From assembly GCA_026874595.1 (NCBI GenBank), contig CM049310.1:84729056-84793055 (forward strand): a DNA stretch of 64,000 nucleotides, given 5' to 3'. Positions 1 to 12,300 of this stretch are shown piece after piece. The position numbers were made by a program, and so were the translations under genes. Positions within the stretch are counted from its first letter, which is position 1. Each line of letters begins with the position of its first letter. The notes beneath the pieces are model-generated. The model worked only from the letters and a program-made list of their open reading frames with translations, was not told the DNA's origin and did not search any database. The stretch is from Sipunculus nudus (lineage: Eukaryota; Annelida; Sipuncula; Golfingiida; Sipunculidae).

Positions 1-1840
1 TTTAGGTTTCTCACACTGTGAATTTTGACACACTGTACATTAATGTTATGACAGATAACTTTATCAGTTTTTGGTGTATCCTTATGAAATTTTCAACACA
101 TTTTACAGAGATACCAAGCAAGAGGTTAATGACTTAATCAATCATAAATTTCACGTATATCTAATAATAGAGTTAGGTAAATCAGGTAAATTCAGGTAAG
201 TATAGTGTCTTTGTTGTTTTAGCATATTTGTACATAAATGTCTGCAGTATATCCCAGTGAAGACATTGTAGAATTTAGGACCAATAAGGGAATTATCATC
301 CACTGGTATCAGGTGTATTTTCATGAAAGGTCTAGGTAAAACAGGTTAATGAAATATGATTAAGATTATTAATGTTATGTAGGTGTGGAGTGCTGAAATA
401 GATTAGACTAAACCATATATGATTTGTTCCAAGAACTGTATAAGAATAATAATTGTATATTTAACATGAAATATTATGTTGATTTCAAATAAGAACCAAA
501 TTGCCACATCCCAACTGTTCAGGTATGGAAAACTAATTAAGACCAGGTGAACTTCAAAGAAAAGTGAAAAAAAAAAATATTCACAGATTTACTCAGCAAA
601 TATGTATAAATTTCCAATGGAAAATCGCCAAAAGTCTGACAGAATGGTAAAATCAAACATTTCTACATGTTTATCCCCCTTTATAATGTTTACTTGGATC
701 GTTTTGGTACTCCCGGTAAAACGTATATCACTTTTATGTTGCCCGTGACAGAACATACAGGGAAATCCCCCGTTGCATTGCATTATTATCCAGTGTCAAA
801 ACAATGTCACATGTCTTTTTTATCTTAAAACATAAGCAAATATTCTCGAATTTGAGTAACTAAAGTTTATTCAACATTTTATATTTATTTTGTTCAAAAC
901 ATGTACTGAAAGTTGTCAGAGCACGATGTCCATCGAGCGGCAAGTCCGACGGCCGCCATCTTGAAAACTGATGACATCGCTCGTCCTTCATAACAGGCAA
1001 CATAAACAAAGAAAATGTCTTAAGGAATGAGAAATATACACAATCTAAGTCCAATATGATAATAATTTAGATAGATACCAATATTTTGTGGAAGTTTGGT
1101 ATGGTTTAATGTCATAACAACGTGGCCCGGTCAGTTGAAACGTCGCGTTTGTTGACATCCCGGGTGTCAATTGCCGACGTTATTCAACCAATCGGCTTTC
1201 CAACAGAGTCAAAATTAGAATTTGATAAATATTTATGAGGATTTCCCAGGTGAATGAATAAATAATTATCAACTTTACGGTAGGGGTGTCCTAGATCCTG
1301 GAACCGTATAGAACCGAAATTAATCGTGTCCAACGTTAATTTTTCCTCCAAGACCGAGCTAAAACCGGGAGTTCTTAGTGTCCCACCTGAGTGCATTGTG
1401 GTGCGTTACGAACAGATGAGGGGATGTCACATGACGGGGCTTAGAGTGCGCTGTCAAATGTTAAAGAATTAATCCTGTGGGCCCTGGGTGTGTATCATCC
1501 CCATTGCTGGGTCATTACATCAAGGAACCCCCAAAAGGCTCACTTGTTTGTGAGTGATACATGATTGTTGGCCACAGCCTCCAAATTTAGTCTGCATGTA
1601 GACAGGCAATAAAATACAGAAATTTCTTTTCACGTGACACCTAACTTCTCGTTCAGTGTGGCTGTCGCCTTTGCATGGCACATAACTCTAATGTAACTTT
1701 TTATCGTAATTCATTTCACTGGATTTTCATACTATTTTTATATGTTTGCGGAGATGAGCCATGTAGTTACATATAAGGAAATTTCTTGAGTAAAGTAATA
1801 TAGTTATTTTGAAGCCTGTCGTAATATAGTTTGCATAACA
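1..1840. other. AT-rich region downstream of receptor exon 11
   Basis: I see no recognisable exon on either strand. Short frames on the minus strand (for example 589-783 and 1184-1396) lack receptor features and have no splice context I trust. A SINE-like fragment lies at 1475-1605. This stretch may be intron or 3' flank of the receptor gene. Confidence 0.5.
1475..1605 (-). repeat. SINE body fragment
   Basis: Shares blocks with the copies at 8.2 and 11.7 kb: GCTGGGTCAT, then GTGAGTGATAC, then GGCCACAGCCTCC. The tRNA-like head is absent here, although a matching head lies at 2735-2800 beyond an inserted element. Confidence 0.6.
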
Positions 1841-2720
1841 CAGGGATGTGCCCACGCCGGGCGGCGCCGGGCGGGTGCGCCCGGCAGTCTTTCCTGCCGC
1901 CCGGCACTTGACTGGAAAGTGTCAATGCCTGCCCGGCAGTGATATTTTTTAAATTGTTAAAGCCATGAACAAAAATTCACGCCTGTAAGCTTATCTTGCG
2001 GTGTTTTACCGGTATTACAATAAGTGACCCCTGTCGCATATATCTAAGTGCATGTATGCCACATTAGAAGACATCCAGTGGCGCCCAAATGAATATTTAA
2101 TAGAAGGTACTCTTTCAAAATGTGCCGTATTAGGTGAATGTTGATGAATAAAATTTGGTACGAAAGAAGTGAACGTAGCTGCTATGGTAGCGCCACCTTG
2201 TATCTGCATAAAAGACTAATGCTGATATCAGCTTCTATATGAAATCACATGACGCGCCAAACGATGTTTGACTGAATATTATTGATGATCGACATAAATA
2301 TTCGAATACATTTGTAAGGTCACAGTTCCCAATGAGGCCAAACTGCCGTAGAAAAGTGGAATATGATGTTTGGTATCAGGTTTTAAGCGCGGAAAACTGA
2401 ATACGGTCCTTTCTTATACCCATATTACATGGAAGTATTCAACAAATCCTGACTGACAGAATCTGAACTGACGGATGAGTTCACCACGGTATTTTAACTT
2501 TTACAATCAAATTTGCTTTCAGTGGCGGCATTGCTGTCGGCATATTGGATATTAATAATATTTCTTTAGTATTACTAATGATTTATTCATGCTGCTGAAA
2601 TATCACGAATCACGTCTATAGAAATGAAAATTTAAATATCCCGTGCCCCCCCCCCCCCCCCCCCATTTCACTTGCACGGCCCGCCCGCCCGGCACTCAAA
2701 TTATTCTGAGCACATCCCTG
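1841..2720. mobile_element. 880-bp non-autonomous DNA transposon
   Basis: Begins CAGGGATGTGC and ends GCACATCCCTG, an 11-bp perfect terminal inverted repeat. The inversion continues imperfectly through GC-rich CCGGGCGGGC-type sequence. ATAACA flanks both ends (1835-1840 and 2721-2726). There is no transposase frame. CAGGG ends suggest hAT, although hAT normally duplicates 8 bp. A 19-base C run lies at 2646-2664. Confidence 0.75.
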
Positions 2721-2734
2721 ATAACAGTTTGCAA

Positions 2735-2800
2735 AACTCTGAGGATTTGAACTCACTACCTCCCTGCTTTGAGCATTGTGCTCTACCCCTAGGCACAGAA
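2735..2800 (-). repeat. tRNA-like SINE head
   Basis: Read on the minus strand, it has the GTAGAGCACAATGCTC-type A-box region and a GTTCAAATCC-like B box, matching the heads at 11.9 and 62.95 kb. It is probably the rest of the 1475-1605 SINE, separated by the 880-bp transposon. Confidence 0.55.
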
Positions 2801-2989
2801 GCTGCTGAAATTAAATGTTCTTAAATACATGAGCAAATTAAAGGTACAGGAGTTGCAAAATATTGTTTTCTTTGTGGTTGGTCTGTTGGTTATAGAAACT
2901 ACTTAAAATGAATGGATCTGATGAAACGTTTAGTCAATCAAATATAAAAGGAACATTTCATTAATTTTTAGGTCATTAGGGTCACCATT

Positions 2990-3100
2990 TTTTATTAAAA
3001 GGGATTTTACACCACTTTGTGACAGAGTAATTTCTTTATTCGCACTGAGTGACAGCCATTGACTGGTATTAAGGCCCACCTTTTTAGAGCTCAAATGTGA
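2990..3100. repeat. Dispersed repeat, copy 1
   Basis: Diverged similarity to 6440-6550 in the same orientation: TTACACCA..TTGTGACA, then a block with TTGGTATTA-like sequence and AGCTCA. Confidence 0.5.
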
Positions 3101-3202
3101 TTCAAACTTTGGAGTTGGTTTACTGCATGTGACACGCATTCCTCTGTCAAAGCTTGCTTAGTTTTGTGAAGTGTGTTGTTCAGATATTTTTATTTTCCTT
3201 AC

Positions 3203-3325
3203 TTTCACAAGTGGTTCCATCAGCTGATAATTTCATTCCATCTGGACAGGTACATGTGTAGCTTCGGAGTCTGCTGGCCAGGCATACATGGCTACAAGGA
3301 GCATCTTCACACTCAGACTTCAAAA
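3203..3325 (-). CDS. Receptor exon 11: EGF-like module C
   Basis: The 123-base phase 1-1 exon encodes an EGF module ([14 protein letters not shown], then [16 protein letters not shown]), as is usual after the propeller. The donor is GTAAGG at 3202. No following exon could be recognised to the left, so the coding sequence is open at its 3' end. Confidence 0.9.
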
Positions 3326-6300
3326 CTGGAAAAGAAAAACAAGAGCACAGCAAAGGTGCATATTACAAACATCTAAGCCTTGTGACCTCTGATCTCATTG
3401 TTGTGCATGAATTTTCTGCGAAAATTTAAATAAGGAGAGACACTGTACTGGTTCATATTTATTATTATTCTTTATCATGAGTTTCATGAAAATCCATCAC
3501 AATTTGTTAAGTCATCACGATGCCAACAAGGTATGGTAACCTCTTACCTCGTGTGTGAATTTTGCAAGAATTTAATTCAGTTGAGATATATGCTTTGATA
3601 TTTCTGTGAGTTTCATCAAAATCTATCACATTTCTGATTAGATATGGTACATCCCCAGAAAGTAGCTTTATGACCTCTGACCTCATTAAATATGCATGGA
3701 TTTTACCTATAATCAAATGTATTAAAAATCATATCAAACACGCAGATCTTACCTTCAGACTGCACGGCCTCATTGAACATTGTGAGTGAATACATCTGAC
3801 CTATCTCTGATAATGTTTTCAGTCGTTTGCCTGTGAATTTGTCCACAACGTTTATACTGTCTGCCTCTTCAGAGATGTAGTAGAGCAAATCTTCAAACAC
3901 AGCTAATGCTACAGGTGGGCTCAGTTCTTCAGTTTCCACCAGTAACTGTAAGAGATGAACCAATCAATATTCAAAACTGCTAAATTCCAAAACTGCTAAA
4001 CTGCTACAGGCCCGCTAAGCAAATGACTGAAAAAAAAAGAGTGCGTGCTACGGAAAGCAAAGAGTAGCCTTCTTTTGTAAAAAAAAAAAGAGTGAAAAAA
4101 GAGTAAAATCAGCAATAATTCCAATTTTCTTTATGATAAACCGAAAAAGGATTTGCTTCACATGCTAAGGTTAAACAACATCTTCAATCTCATAACTTGT
4201 GATGTAACAATTACTTACCCTGCGGTGTGATCTCATTACTTGTGATGTAACAATAACTTACCCTGTGGTGTGATCTCATTACTTCTGATGTTACAATTAC
4301 TTACCCTGCGGTGTGATCCATCTAGTTTTATGGACTCTATTCTTCCTAGAGCTCGGTCTGCCCAGTAAAGACAATCAACCGTGTCATCAACCACCATGTC
4401 CACAACCTCTTTGACTTCTACGTTCACCAATGTCCCCCGCTGGTACCCATCAAGGTCAGCGAGGCCAATTTTTGGCACATTTCTGACTTCACTCCAGAAG
4501 AGCTGCCTGACCATATACATAATTATAATAACATTATTGTTTGCAAGAAAAAAAATGATCTTCCAACTGTTTACCAGTTATAAATTAAGGATTCATTTCT
4601 TTTGATAAAATTATTGTTCAGATAAATGGGATATTTTAAATATGAGAGAACTGCCTTTAACATAATATACAGAAGAATTAGCATCACTGTGTTCAAGCTC
4701 ATCTGATATATTGGTTGAAACAAATTGTGTATCAAATTTGAGGGACATATTTCAAAATACATTAACACCTAACAATTTAAATTTCATTGTGTTAAAAAAC
4801 AGGTTTTTGCTGTGTAGCTTGCAAAATATGTCGCTGTGAACTAATTTCAAAGGACTGCTGGATATTGAGGAAAAAGTTTCAAAGTCAAGGATTACGATTT
4901 TTACCTTTCTATTTAGGGCAGGACAGACTGCAGGTCAGATGGAAGGATGAAGGAAAGACCAATTGCTGTAGCTAGGTATGACAAAGTCAGCTTAGATAAA
5001 AATTGTAGGAAAACTCACCTGGTCCTTGGACTAACTGTAACAGCTCTGAAATGTACATCAGGGTCACAGTGTACTCGAGAACAGATCTCCTGATTCACAT
5101 GACAAGCAATGATGCAGGCCAGGTCAGAATCGATCAGGTACAAGAGTTGGTTAACCCAGTCAAAAGACAGACTCTGAACAGATCTCAGTCCTGTAATACA
5201 AAATGTTGAAAATGAAAACAAAGCCTGTTCTTCATCATGAGGTGTTCTTTCAGCCCAGTGTATTAGCGTCAGAGTATGTTTGTATCTTGCAATGAAGACC
5301 ACACTTTAAGGTTCTTTGAGGATGCAAATATTATGGTCATTTCTGACAAGGCCTCACTTACATAAACTAGACCATGGCTAGTCTTTTTAGTATACCTTCT
5401 AACAATACCTACCATATCCAAAAAAGATGTTGTTTAAACTCAGCATATGGGTAAACTGTGCATGTTTGTTGAATTTTCTGACCGCATAAATACAAGCATG
5501 GCTCCCACAGGTTACTGGACGGAAGCCAACTCATATACAGAAATGACTTGACACCATCGAGACAGATTTCCAGTTTGGTTTATGAGTGCACATGTATTCT
5601 TTAGTGCTAATTCTTCACTTGAAGCCACATGTTAACAAGCAATAACTGATGACTGGACAGATTTTATTGTGACAGAGCAATGATAGATTAGATTGTGACA
5701 GAGCAAGGACAGATTTTATTGTGACAGAGCAATGATAGATTTGATTGTGACAAAGCAAGTACTTACCATAAGAAATGAGAGGTGAAGTTCTCTTGTAGAT
5801 CAGGTCATAGGCTAGTACCTTGTTACCAGCCACTGATGACAGGAAAACTTGGTTTTTGGCAACATCAACAGCTGTATAGGATTAAGTGGGTATAATTAAG
5901 AACAACTTGTAGAAGCAAAAGTATTCAGAAGAAATCTGATTAGTACCAAACAATTCATTAGGTTAAGCATTAATACCAAAACTGTTGGGGATAGTTAATG
6001 ATCAACAATTGTTGCAAATTGTAATCACCAATAACTGTTTTTGACAAGCATATCTAAACATATATGAATCTGATAAGAGGAGAAAAAGATGGATATATGA
6101 TATAACTGACATTGCCAGTCTCATCAAACTTCATACTTTTCCATCCTAGTCATTAAGGCCCCTTCATTCTTTTATCTTTTCTAGATTCCCTTGGGAGCAT
6201 ACACCCACTAACACATGATAAAAGTAACTATGTGCTCATTCTTTCAACATTTTGCCTGCCACCCATGACCAGCACCAATCCACTCCTGGATGGAGAATGT

Positions 6301-9300
6301 CACCATGGTGATATGACTTTTTTAAAAATACTTTTTGCCCTGTTCCATTTTATTACCTCACCCTTGGTGGAGTGGTGATATATATGGGTAAGGATCAATC
6401 CACGTAAAATTGAAGGTAATCTGGATCATGATTATATATTTTTAATTCAAAGGATTATACACCATTGTGACACAAGGCAATTACTTTGTCCTGGGTAGAT
6501 GCCACCCATTCTTTGGTATTAGGGGTTGTGTTTGTTCTGCAGCTCACCGGGTGTACCTTTATCACTAAGTGTGACAATTTACAATCTGGGATAGTTTGGT
6601 TAGAGGATACAGGCAGAGGTATCCATGTAGGCTACAACTATACATTGTAATGTCATATTCTGCTAAAATGCACTTACCAAGCATTGGTTTTGGTGTTTCA
6701 CCGGTAATGGTTTCTGGAATCTGGTTTTTATTTAATTGTACTCTGTACACATTATCTTCTGTGCTGAATATTAAAGTAGGGGGATCTAAAAAGAAACAGA
6801 ATTCAATGAATTTTAATAAACATAAATCGATGCATTTTAATAAACATTAATCAATGAATTTTAATAAACATAATTAAATTTTAATATGTCATTTTACAGG
6901 GATGTGATGCCACTATACCAAAACTATCCTATAAATATTCTATGTGTAAATCTATTGAAATCTAAGTAAATTTTAATCTGTATAGGTCGTGTGTATAAAA
7001 AAACAGGTCAATATTCTTAACCTTACTCTCAAATCTGGGTTGCTAACAAAGACATTTATCACTTTAATGTTTAAGTTTTATTTTACATTTTGGACAAAAT
7101 TCTGACATTGTTAACATTAAACACACAGGGAATATCCTGCTTAGCTTTGGTTACATCTTCACAATATTTCACCTGTTTCTATAAAGAGGGTCAGCCTCGG
7201 GACTATGGAATTCTTTAGAACTGAAAATAAACATGCAATGTGTGTGACCTCAGAGACCCTAGCCAAATGCTGGTCAAGAAGTCCCAATCTTGAGTGCACT
7301 TTAAGGGGCCCTCTGGGCAGGAAGGGGTAAATAATCATTATACCCATCATAAGTAAAAACAACGACTGACCATAACATTACCATGTGTAGGTGTGTGAAT
7401 TGTAAGGGCCCTTAGAATCTATTCCATTATCAATAATTCAATTCTTATTCAAGTAGTAATTTTGACTTTAAATTATATAAACAAATATTTTACCAAAATG
7501 ATGTTTCAGCAAGTAATAGAAAGATGTAGCTTGGCCCTCCATTTTTCACTGCCATTTATGTTTCTATTTAAATGTCAGTGGAATGGTCCACCAGCGAACA
7601 TTTAAAGTAGTTCTAGTGCACTTATGCAGGTTTATTAAAAGACCCTCGACATTGTGAACTGCTCCGTATATTTAAGAGATCACAGAGGTTTTTGGGATGG
7701 TGCATGCAAAAAAAAAAAATAATGGATTCAGAGGTCTGATTACAATTATATTTTAATAAAGGGCTTGCAATGCAATGTTCTTCAATGCATTGTAAAACCC
7801 CTATTACCAAGTGCTTTGCAGTGTCTCCCATCTGGCTGAAGTCTATACCCTGAATGGCAGGCACAAGTAAAGTTTCCAGCGACGTTTCTACAAATCTGAC
7901 TACAGACCGGTTCACCGACCTCTGAACACTCATCATGATCTGAAAAAGACATAAAATACACTGAGTAACTCATCAAAAACAAAAGTTTTACATCAGGAAG
8001 TACAACAAAAGACTGAAGGAGGAAAGATTCCCTAGGTCATATATAACTTTATTTTTTACTAAAGATTTTGTTGTTGTAGGTAACCGCCTCCATATCTGTA
8101 GAATTCCATCGGGGTTTTGGACAACGTGCCAGGACAGTATCACATGCTTACTCTCATTTTATATCCTGTTGTTAATCAGTTTGGGATAAATGACAGGTCG
8201 GTGGCACTTGCTATATCCTGGTGCCAACCAGGCCTGGTGTCTAAGGCAATGCTGGGTCATGACACTAAAGATCTCCCTAAAGTTGCACTTGTTGACAATG
8301 TACACATTAGCTAGTGATACACAGGTATGGGGCAAAGCCTCCCCCCCTCCCCCCCCCCCCCCCCCATAAGCCTGCAGAGGGTCCACCCCAGGGCGAGGGG
8401 CAACCGTGACAATATCTTACCACTTCTTGGACAAATTACTCAAAATCAGAACAAGAACATCCCGAGTCCTGTAAGAAAATGCTCTGTCACAAACTAGTTA
8501 GTGTATATGTACATATGCAGACTACTGACAGACTACCGACAGAATATTAATTAAGTCCACAATCTCATGATGATCATCTCTAATTTCCTTTTAAAATTTT
8601 TTTTAAAAGAGTAAAAGGAGATGTGTGTTGGACTCAGACTCTGATTCCAAGTCACTTGGACTCTAAGAAGGTGGACTTGGACTCTAACCTCCAGGGCTCA
8701 AGACTTTGAAGGACTAGACTTACCTTCTGACTGTCATGGACTCGACTAGTTACTACATCACAGTACTGTACTGCATTTTAATTGAAGTCTAAATGTTATT
8801 ATGTGTTTTTGTCATTGGACACATCAGATTTCACATGTTGTTGATTTTTTTATACAGATTTACAGACTGAATAAAGAGACATTCCTCTATCAATCGTAAT
8901 TCTAAGAGCTCACCTCCACAAGTCTTGCCATCATCAGCTAGTTTATGTCCTGGTGGGCACCGGCATTTTGGACCTTGTGGGGTTTTGATACACATATTGG
9001 ATGAGCAAACGTTTTCATGACAAGGTACACCTGAAAATGAGTAACAGACTGTAACATGTTTATAATCGCAAAATTTTATTTTCATTAAAAAATACACAAG
9101 GTCATATTTACACTGTACAAATTACATATTATTCTGGAATGCCTTTTAAAGTATGATAAAGTTTTAATATTATTAAGCTCATTTATGAAAGGCTTATACA
9201 AATAAACAAATCTGTTGTAGTACAAGAACTTAGGTCAAAATAATGTCAAAAACATTTTATCCATTTACCATCAGGGTAAAGGACTTTATGTGATCACACT

Positions 9301-12300
9301 ATATGTTTACTAAAGTCAGCTGCTGCTATATTTTGTTGTTTAGTAATTTTACATGGCAGCTGACCAATGACAACAAAGTTTTCCCTTGACCCCGGATAGG
9401 GGCAAGGGGGTATTAAAACCCCAGTTCGTCCTTGGCCAGCCTCTTTTTCATCGGTGCCACCAGCAATCCTGTCAATTTTCCACCTCTTCCCCACCATCCT
9501 CCCTAATGTAAATGGTGGTGTTTAACTGCTTACTTTGTATTTCTTAGGGGTGTTTAATTGTTTCCTTCATGCTGTAATTTTGTTTTATATGTCAATTTAG
9601 TTTATTTTGTTAGTAAGTTTGTATCTGGTGGCGTTCAGCCCCACCATGCACTCATATTTATTGTTATTTGTCTTAAATGTTTCACAGAGGGCTGTATATC
9701 ATTAATTAAACCTCTGGTCATTTTAAATAATAAAAATTTCTATTTTGACCCAATGGGCCCTTTTACCCTATTTGATTTTTTGTTATCATAAGTGTGTACA
9801 GGTGTGGTGTGTGAGCATAAATATCTGTTGTAGTACAAGAACTTAGGTCAAAATAGGATTTAAATTTAATCAGTATGAATTGTTCAAAATCATGGTTTAA
9901 AATTTTTTCAAACCAAGCAGTATTTCCAAGGAATAGTTGCAAACTTTCAATGGGGATGAGCAAAGATACATGAAACGTTTTTCCTTGTGTTCTATAAGGT
10001 AGGCAATGACAACATCATAGACCAACTAAAATTAGAAATGTCTGGTATTCAACCACACAAAGCCCATCCGAACAACATTTGTAGACATGACGACATGATA
10101 AAGAAAATAAGAAATGGTACAGTAAAAAACTCTTAAAACAGAAGACTGATAAAATAAAACATATCTTACCACAGGACCCTCCTTCATCACTGTTATCAGC
10201 ACAATCACTTTTACCATCACAAACTACAGAAATATTGACACAGCCACCTACTCCACAGGCAAATTTTGAATGCTCTAAGTTACATATGGAATCTGAAAAA
10301 AAATAACATTATAAAATATCAACAACATTCTTATAAAAAAATAAAATCAGGTCTGCCACAAAACTCAACCTGCCCATAAAAAAAAACAAGCAAATACATA
10401 TCAGTAATTTTATTTTACAAATAGTACTGCTGAACAATATAATTCATTTCTATTAACCATCAGGTAACACTATAAATATGCCTGGTGACAACTGACCTAA
10501 TTAAATATGCACAATATTTGTAAATAAAGAACTCAGGAGAGACATTATACTGGAAAATATTTGTTTCATGTTTGTCCATCTAATTCCTGGCATGTTATCA
10601 TGGCATTACCAAAGGTGTATGGACATACAGACATATGGATAGAAGGATGCAGCCATCCTGTAATACACCTCGCCCTCGATACTTTTGCATCAGGATAAAC
10701 AACTCAAATGACACGGGTGTCTTTTCAACTATTTGGATGTATGACCTAGAAGAGACTTACCACATTTAACTTCATCAGAATTATCAGGACAATCCATACG
10801 TCCATCACAGTGCTGCTCTAGAGGGATACACCTGTGGTTTGATAAACATGCTAACTGTCCAGGTGGACAAACTGGTCTCAGCGCTGAAAGTGAAAGCAAA
10901 TCAAGCTCAACTATATACACCATCTTCAGCTGGAAACGATTATAACAACAACAACAAATTTATTCAGGAAAAAGGAGGGCTGGGCCTATAGATCCAATTG
11001 AGTATACAAATCTTCTAACATTTAAACAGCTGTGACATAATGTAATATAATTAACGTATTTGTTAAACGATTATAATGCTGCATCATTTTAAGATGAAAA
11101 AAAGTTGTAATCTTAAATTAGATGATAACTAGAATACGGGTAGTCGACAAGCAACAATGTGTATCAGCCAAAATCAGAGTAGGACAGGTGAAGTGAAGCA
11201 TAGATTGACTCAATGAGTGGCAAGGGGAAATAGAGTTAGATGTGTTACATATTAGCATGGATGTCTGCCACGTTAACATATTGTAGGTGGCACCACCTGT
11301 TTTATAATCAAGAAACTATTCAAGATGTATACATATGCAAAATTTCAGGTGGAAAGTCAAACCACTGCGGAGATATGGAGTGATTTTATCCAACAGCAGA
11401 CAAACAGACAGACACTGAGCAAAAATGGTTGCTAGGATGCTAGTTCAACACAGGTTACCTTCCCAGAATTTACTGATACCCATATCTACTGCTGGGTGGA
11501 CAGAGGCACCATTGGGGGTGGGACCATGCCCAAGAGTCTTGGCATGGTGGGGGTCTGACCAGGTTTCGTACACACGACCTATCAATCATGAGCCCAGTAC
11601 CATGACCATTACACCACCACCCCCAGATATCACTTGCTTTTTATCATTTTATTTGTATATCCTGGTGTCACCCAGGCCCAGCATCAACCACCAAATCCTG
11701 TCCAGGGTGTCTAATATGATCAACCACATTCCTGGGTCATAACACGGAGGACCCCCCCCCCCCCCTCAAAAGCTACACTCATTTTGTGAGTGATACCCTG
11801 CTGTGGGGCACAGTCTTCCCATTGAGCCTGCAGACAGCTAGCACTTGCTGGGGGCCAACTGTGAAAAATCTCACCATTCCGCTGAGATTTGAACTAATGA
11901 ATTCCCAGCTTTAAGTCCTGTGCTCTCCCCCTGGACCACATAATCCAGTGTGAGATGTATGTGAGATTATATATCTGGGACCTGGTATAAGCTGGATGTG
12001 ACGGCTGACAACACTCAACTGAGACTGTATATTACAAGTCTATGGAAAAGCTTGTGATCTATAGTTCTATACATCAGAGGGAAAGAATATTTTCCTTGTA
12101 TTTATGCTGATCTTCCTTAAATCAATAAAAAGTTTCTATATTTTAAAGGTGTCCATGTGCTGTAACTCTAAACAAGCACATGATTAACAGATTTATTTGA
12201 CATTAACAGTTTTAACTGCTTGCCCGAGACAAGTAAAGGTTCCAGAATAAGGAGTAAGGGCAACTAAAACATGGGCAAGCTGGTCCAAAATAAATCTTTA

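Noticed and set aside
589-783. Possible further receptor exon (64-codon minus-strand frame with cysteines)
   Set aside because: Cysteine spacing does not fit EGF or LDLa, there is no membrane span, and splice sites in the right phase were not found.
5015-5302. 95-codon frame extending exon 8 upstream
   Set aside because: The extra N-terminal residues lie in the intron, before the ATTACAG acceptor at 5191.
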